Shown: in pieces, positions 6,032-7,443 of the stretch
Layout: every line of letters starts with the position of its first letter
Position numbering within the stretch: position 1 is the stretch's first letter
Source of the DNA: Filomicrobium sp.
Lineage (GTDB): Bacteria > Pseudomonadota > Alphaproteobacteria > Rhizobiales > Hyphomicrobiaceae
Length of the DNA: 7,443 nt
Assembly (NCBI GenBank): GCA_021775655.1
Contig: JAJFHK010000517.1
Location: 1-7,443, forward strand
Reading direction: 5' to 3'
Translations under genes and position numbers: made by a program
Notes under the pieces: model-generated
What the model saw: the letters and a program-made list of their open reading frames with translations, nothing else
Database searches by the model: none
What the model was told of the DNA's origin: nothing

Positions 6032-6893
6032 GAGCGCAGCGACAAAACCCATCGCATTCCAGAAGATGAATGGACTCGGCAACGAGATCCTGGTCGTGGA
6101 TCTGCGTGGCAAGTCCAAGGTTTTCGAGCCTGACGAGGTCGAGGCGATCGCGAGCCGTCCTGAAACGCACTTCGACCAGATGATGGTCCTCGATAATCCA
6201 CGGACGCCGGGCACGACAGCGTATATGCGCATCTACAACGCGGATGGGTCCGAGGTGTCGGCTTGTGGCAACGGCACACGTTGCGTTGGGCTAAGTCTTG
6301 CTCAAGCGACTGGCAATAGTGAGATGACGTTTGAAAGCGGCGCGGGTCTTTTAACCGTCGTTGTCGGGAGTGCCGACCAGATTACCGTGGATATGGGCGA
6401 GCCGAAGTTCGGCTGGGAAGATATCCCGCTCAACGAGGAATTTCGCGACGCCCGTATGATCGAGCTCCAGGTCGGGCCCATCGACAATCCGGTTCTGCAT
6501 TCGCCTTCCGTGGTCAACGTCGGAAATCCGCATGCTGTTTTCTGGGTTGATGACGTTAATGCGCACGATCTGGGACGGGTTGGTCCGTTTCTAGAAAACC
6601 ACCCGAGGTTCCCCGAAGGAGCGAATATTTCGTTGGCGCAGATTGCGTCGCGAGACCGGATCATTTTGCGGACTTGGGAGCGCGGTGCGGGTCTTACGAA
6701 GGCCTGCGGGTCAGCGGCGTGTGCGGCAGCGGTTTGTGCGGTACGCAAGAAGTTCGTCGAACGCAAGGTAACTGTTGCCTTGCCCGGAGGTGAACTTGAA
6801 ATCGAGTGGACGCCGGCAGGCCGCATTTTGATGACAGGTCCTGCGGAATTCGAGCATGAAGGCGTGCTTCCAGACAGGGGCGGCGCAGCGTGA
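6030..6893 (+). CDS. dapF: Diaminopimelate epimerase
   Basis: DapF interconverts LL- and meso-diaminopimelate in the cytoplasm, the step before lysine and peptidoglycan precursor use. The 287-residue product has the two-lobed layout of the family. MNGLGNEI (13-20) opens lobe one. [16 protein letters not shown] (70-85) holds the first catalytic cysteine C79. VGNPHAV (164-170) and [16 protein letters not shown] (216-231) belong to lobe two, with E217 and the second catalytic cysteine C226. Both cysteines are present, so it should be active. ATG 6030 was chosen because family members begin about ten residues before the MNG motif; ATG 6006 would add an odd MPPPYNGV leader with its AAGG only 4 nt away. 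No ribosome site precedes 6030, which fits a leaderless transcript. Its stop overlaps the mtaB start, implying an operon. Confidence 0.96.
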   Translation: MSAATKPIAFQKMNGLGNEILVVDLRGKSKVFEPDEVEAIASRPETHFDQMMVLDNPRTPGTTAYMRIYNADGSEVSACGNGTRCVGLSLAQATGNSEMTFESGAGLLTVVVGSADQITVDMGEPKFGWEDIPLNEEFRDARMIELQVGPIDNPVLHSPSVVNVGNPHAVFWVDDVNAHDLGRVGPFLENHPRFPEGANISLAQIASRDRIILRTWERGAGLTKACGSAACAAAVCAVRKKFVERKVTVALPGGELEIEWTPAGRILMTGPAEFEHEGVLPDRGGAA

Positions 6894-7443
6894 GCGATAC
6901 CCTGACAAAGTCGAGGTCGACAGAACAACAAGCCAGTTCGACCGAGCCGTCGGTCATCACATTGGGCTGCCGGCTCAATACCTACGAATCGGAAGTCATG
7001 CGCGCGCATGTGAATGCTGCAGGGCTGACAGATACCGTCATCATCAATACCTGTGCCGTGACCGGTGAAGCGGTGCGCCAAGCGATGCAGACGATCCGCA
7101 GGCTGCGGCGCGAGCGCCCCGACGCCAAGATCATCGTAACCGGCTGTGCGGCACAGATCGAACCGGAGCGTTTTGCCGAACTGGATGCGGTGGATCATGT
7201 GATCGGTAACAGCGAAAAAATGCGTGCCGACACATTTTTGGAGTTGGCAACCGGTGAAGGAGAACGTGTCCGCGTCGACGACATCATGAGTGTGACGGAG
7301 ACAGCGTCCCACATGATTGACGGATTCGGTTCCAGAGCGCGCGCCTATGTACAGATTCAGAACGGCTGCGATCACCGTTGTACGTTCTGCATCATTCCGA
7401 TTGGTAGGGGGCCATCGCGCTCGGTTGCTGCCGGTGAGATTGT
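6890..7443 (+). CDS. mtaB: tRNA (t6A37) methylthiotransferase MtaB, 3' truncated by the window
   Basis: MtaB is a radical-SAM enzyme that turns t6A into ms2t6A at position 37 of ANN-decoding tRNAs. The 184 codons visible cover the N-terminal UPF0004/MTTase domain and the start of the radical-SAM domain. The cluster-binding cysteines of the first domain are C27 ([14 protein letters not shown]), C55 (NTCAVT) and C86 (VTGCAAQ). The radical-SAM CxxxCxxC is C160, C164, C167 in [13 protein letters not shown]. The TLGCRLN motif and the IIPIGRG run favour MtaB over MiaB or RimO. The start is GTG at 6890, overlapping the dapF TGA as GTGA, so the two are translationally coupled; about 20 residues precede the first conserved block. 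The gene continues past 7443, where roughly the last half (rest of the radical-SAM core and any TRAM domain) is missing. The identification is strong. Confidence 0.93.
   Translation, partial: MSDTLTKSRSTEQQASSTEPSVITLGCRLNTYESEVMRAHVNAAGLTDTVIINTCAVTGEAVRQAMQTIRRLRRERPDAKIIVTGCAAQIEPERFAELDAVDHVIGNSEKMRADTFLELATGEGERVRVDDIMSVTETASHMIDGFGSRARAYVQIQNGCDHRCTFCIIPIGRGPSRSVAAGEI

Noticed and set aside
5970..6170. N-terminal extension of the methyltransferase frame back to 6170
   Set aside because: The extra residues do not resemble the family and would overlap the dapF coding sequence and its promoter. The SAM motif lies at a normal distance from the ATG at 5969 or 5954.
6302..7375. 357-codon minus-strand open frame, longer than dapF
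   Set aside because: It is antisense to dapF and mtaB, both of which show catalytic cysteine motifs. The minus frame has no family motif and no convincing ribosome site.

Overview
The window looks like chromosomal housekeeping DNA from an alphaproteobacterium, most likely of the order Rhizobiales (Hyphomicrobium-like is a guess). The support is the high-GC codon use, the rhizobial style of DapF (MNGLGNEI near the N-terminus and TKACGSAAC at the second catalytic cysteine), an Ffh with a long Gly/Pro tail and a TRAD motif, a bS16 with a Lys/Ala/Glu-rich tail, and the neighbourhood itself (ffh-rpsP on one side, dapF-mtaB on the other). No phage, IS element, CRISPR array, tRNA or rRNA was seen.

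Layout. Minus strand, left part: a glutathione S-transferase-like gene (3220 to 2576), ffh (2490 to 841), a small one-helix membrane-protein ORF (837 to 640) directly behind ffh, and rpsP (581 to 186, TTG start), closed by a strong hairpin at 124-158. Bases 1-123 hold no gene I can support. The middle has a structured non-coding stretch (3221-3554) and a plus-strand four-EF-hand lipoprotein (3555-4085). That gene converges on a minus-strand PQQ-dependent sugar dehydrogenase-like gene (5308 to 4115), preceded on the same strand by a small class I methyltransferase (5969 to 5382). Right part, plus strand: dapF (6030-6893), overlapped by mtaB, which runs off the window at 7443.

How the genes relate. 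ffh (SRP GTPase), rpsP (30S protein) and mtaB (tRNA methylthiotransferase) all serve translation or protein targeting; dapF supplies meso-diaminopimelate and lysine. The four genes between ffh and dapF (GST, EF-hand lipoprotein, sugar dehydrogenase, methyltransferase) look like an accessory block set between two conserved housekeeping arms. The EF-hand lipoprotein and the sugar dehydrogenase (a family that needs Ca2+) should both be extracytoplasmic, but any functional link is inference.

I found no clear new multi-gene system. The items most worth checking are the small membrane ORF after ffh, the structured gap at 3288-3440, the possible leaderless dapF start with a dyad over its start codon, and the alternative hairpins before ffh.
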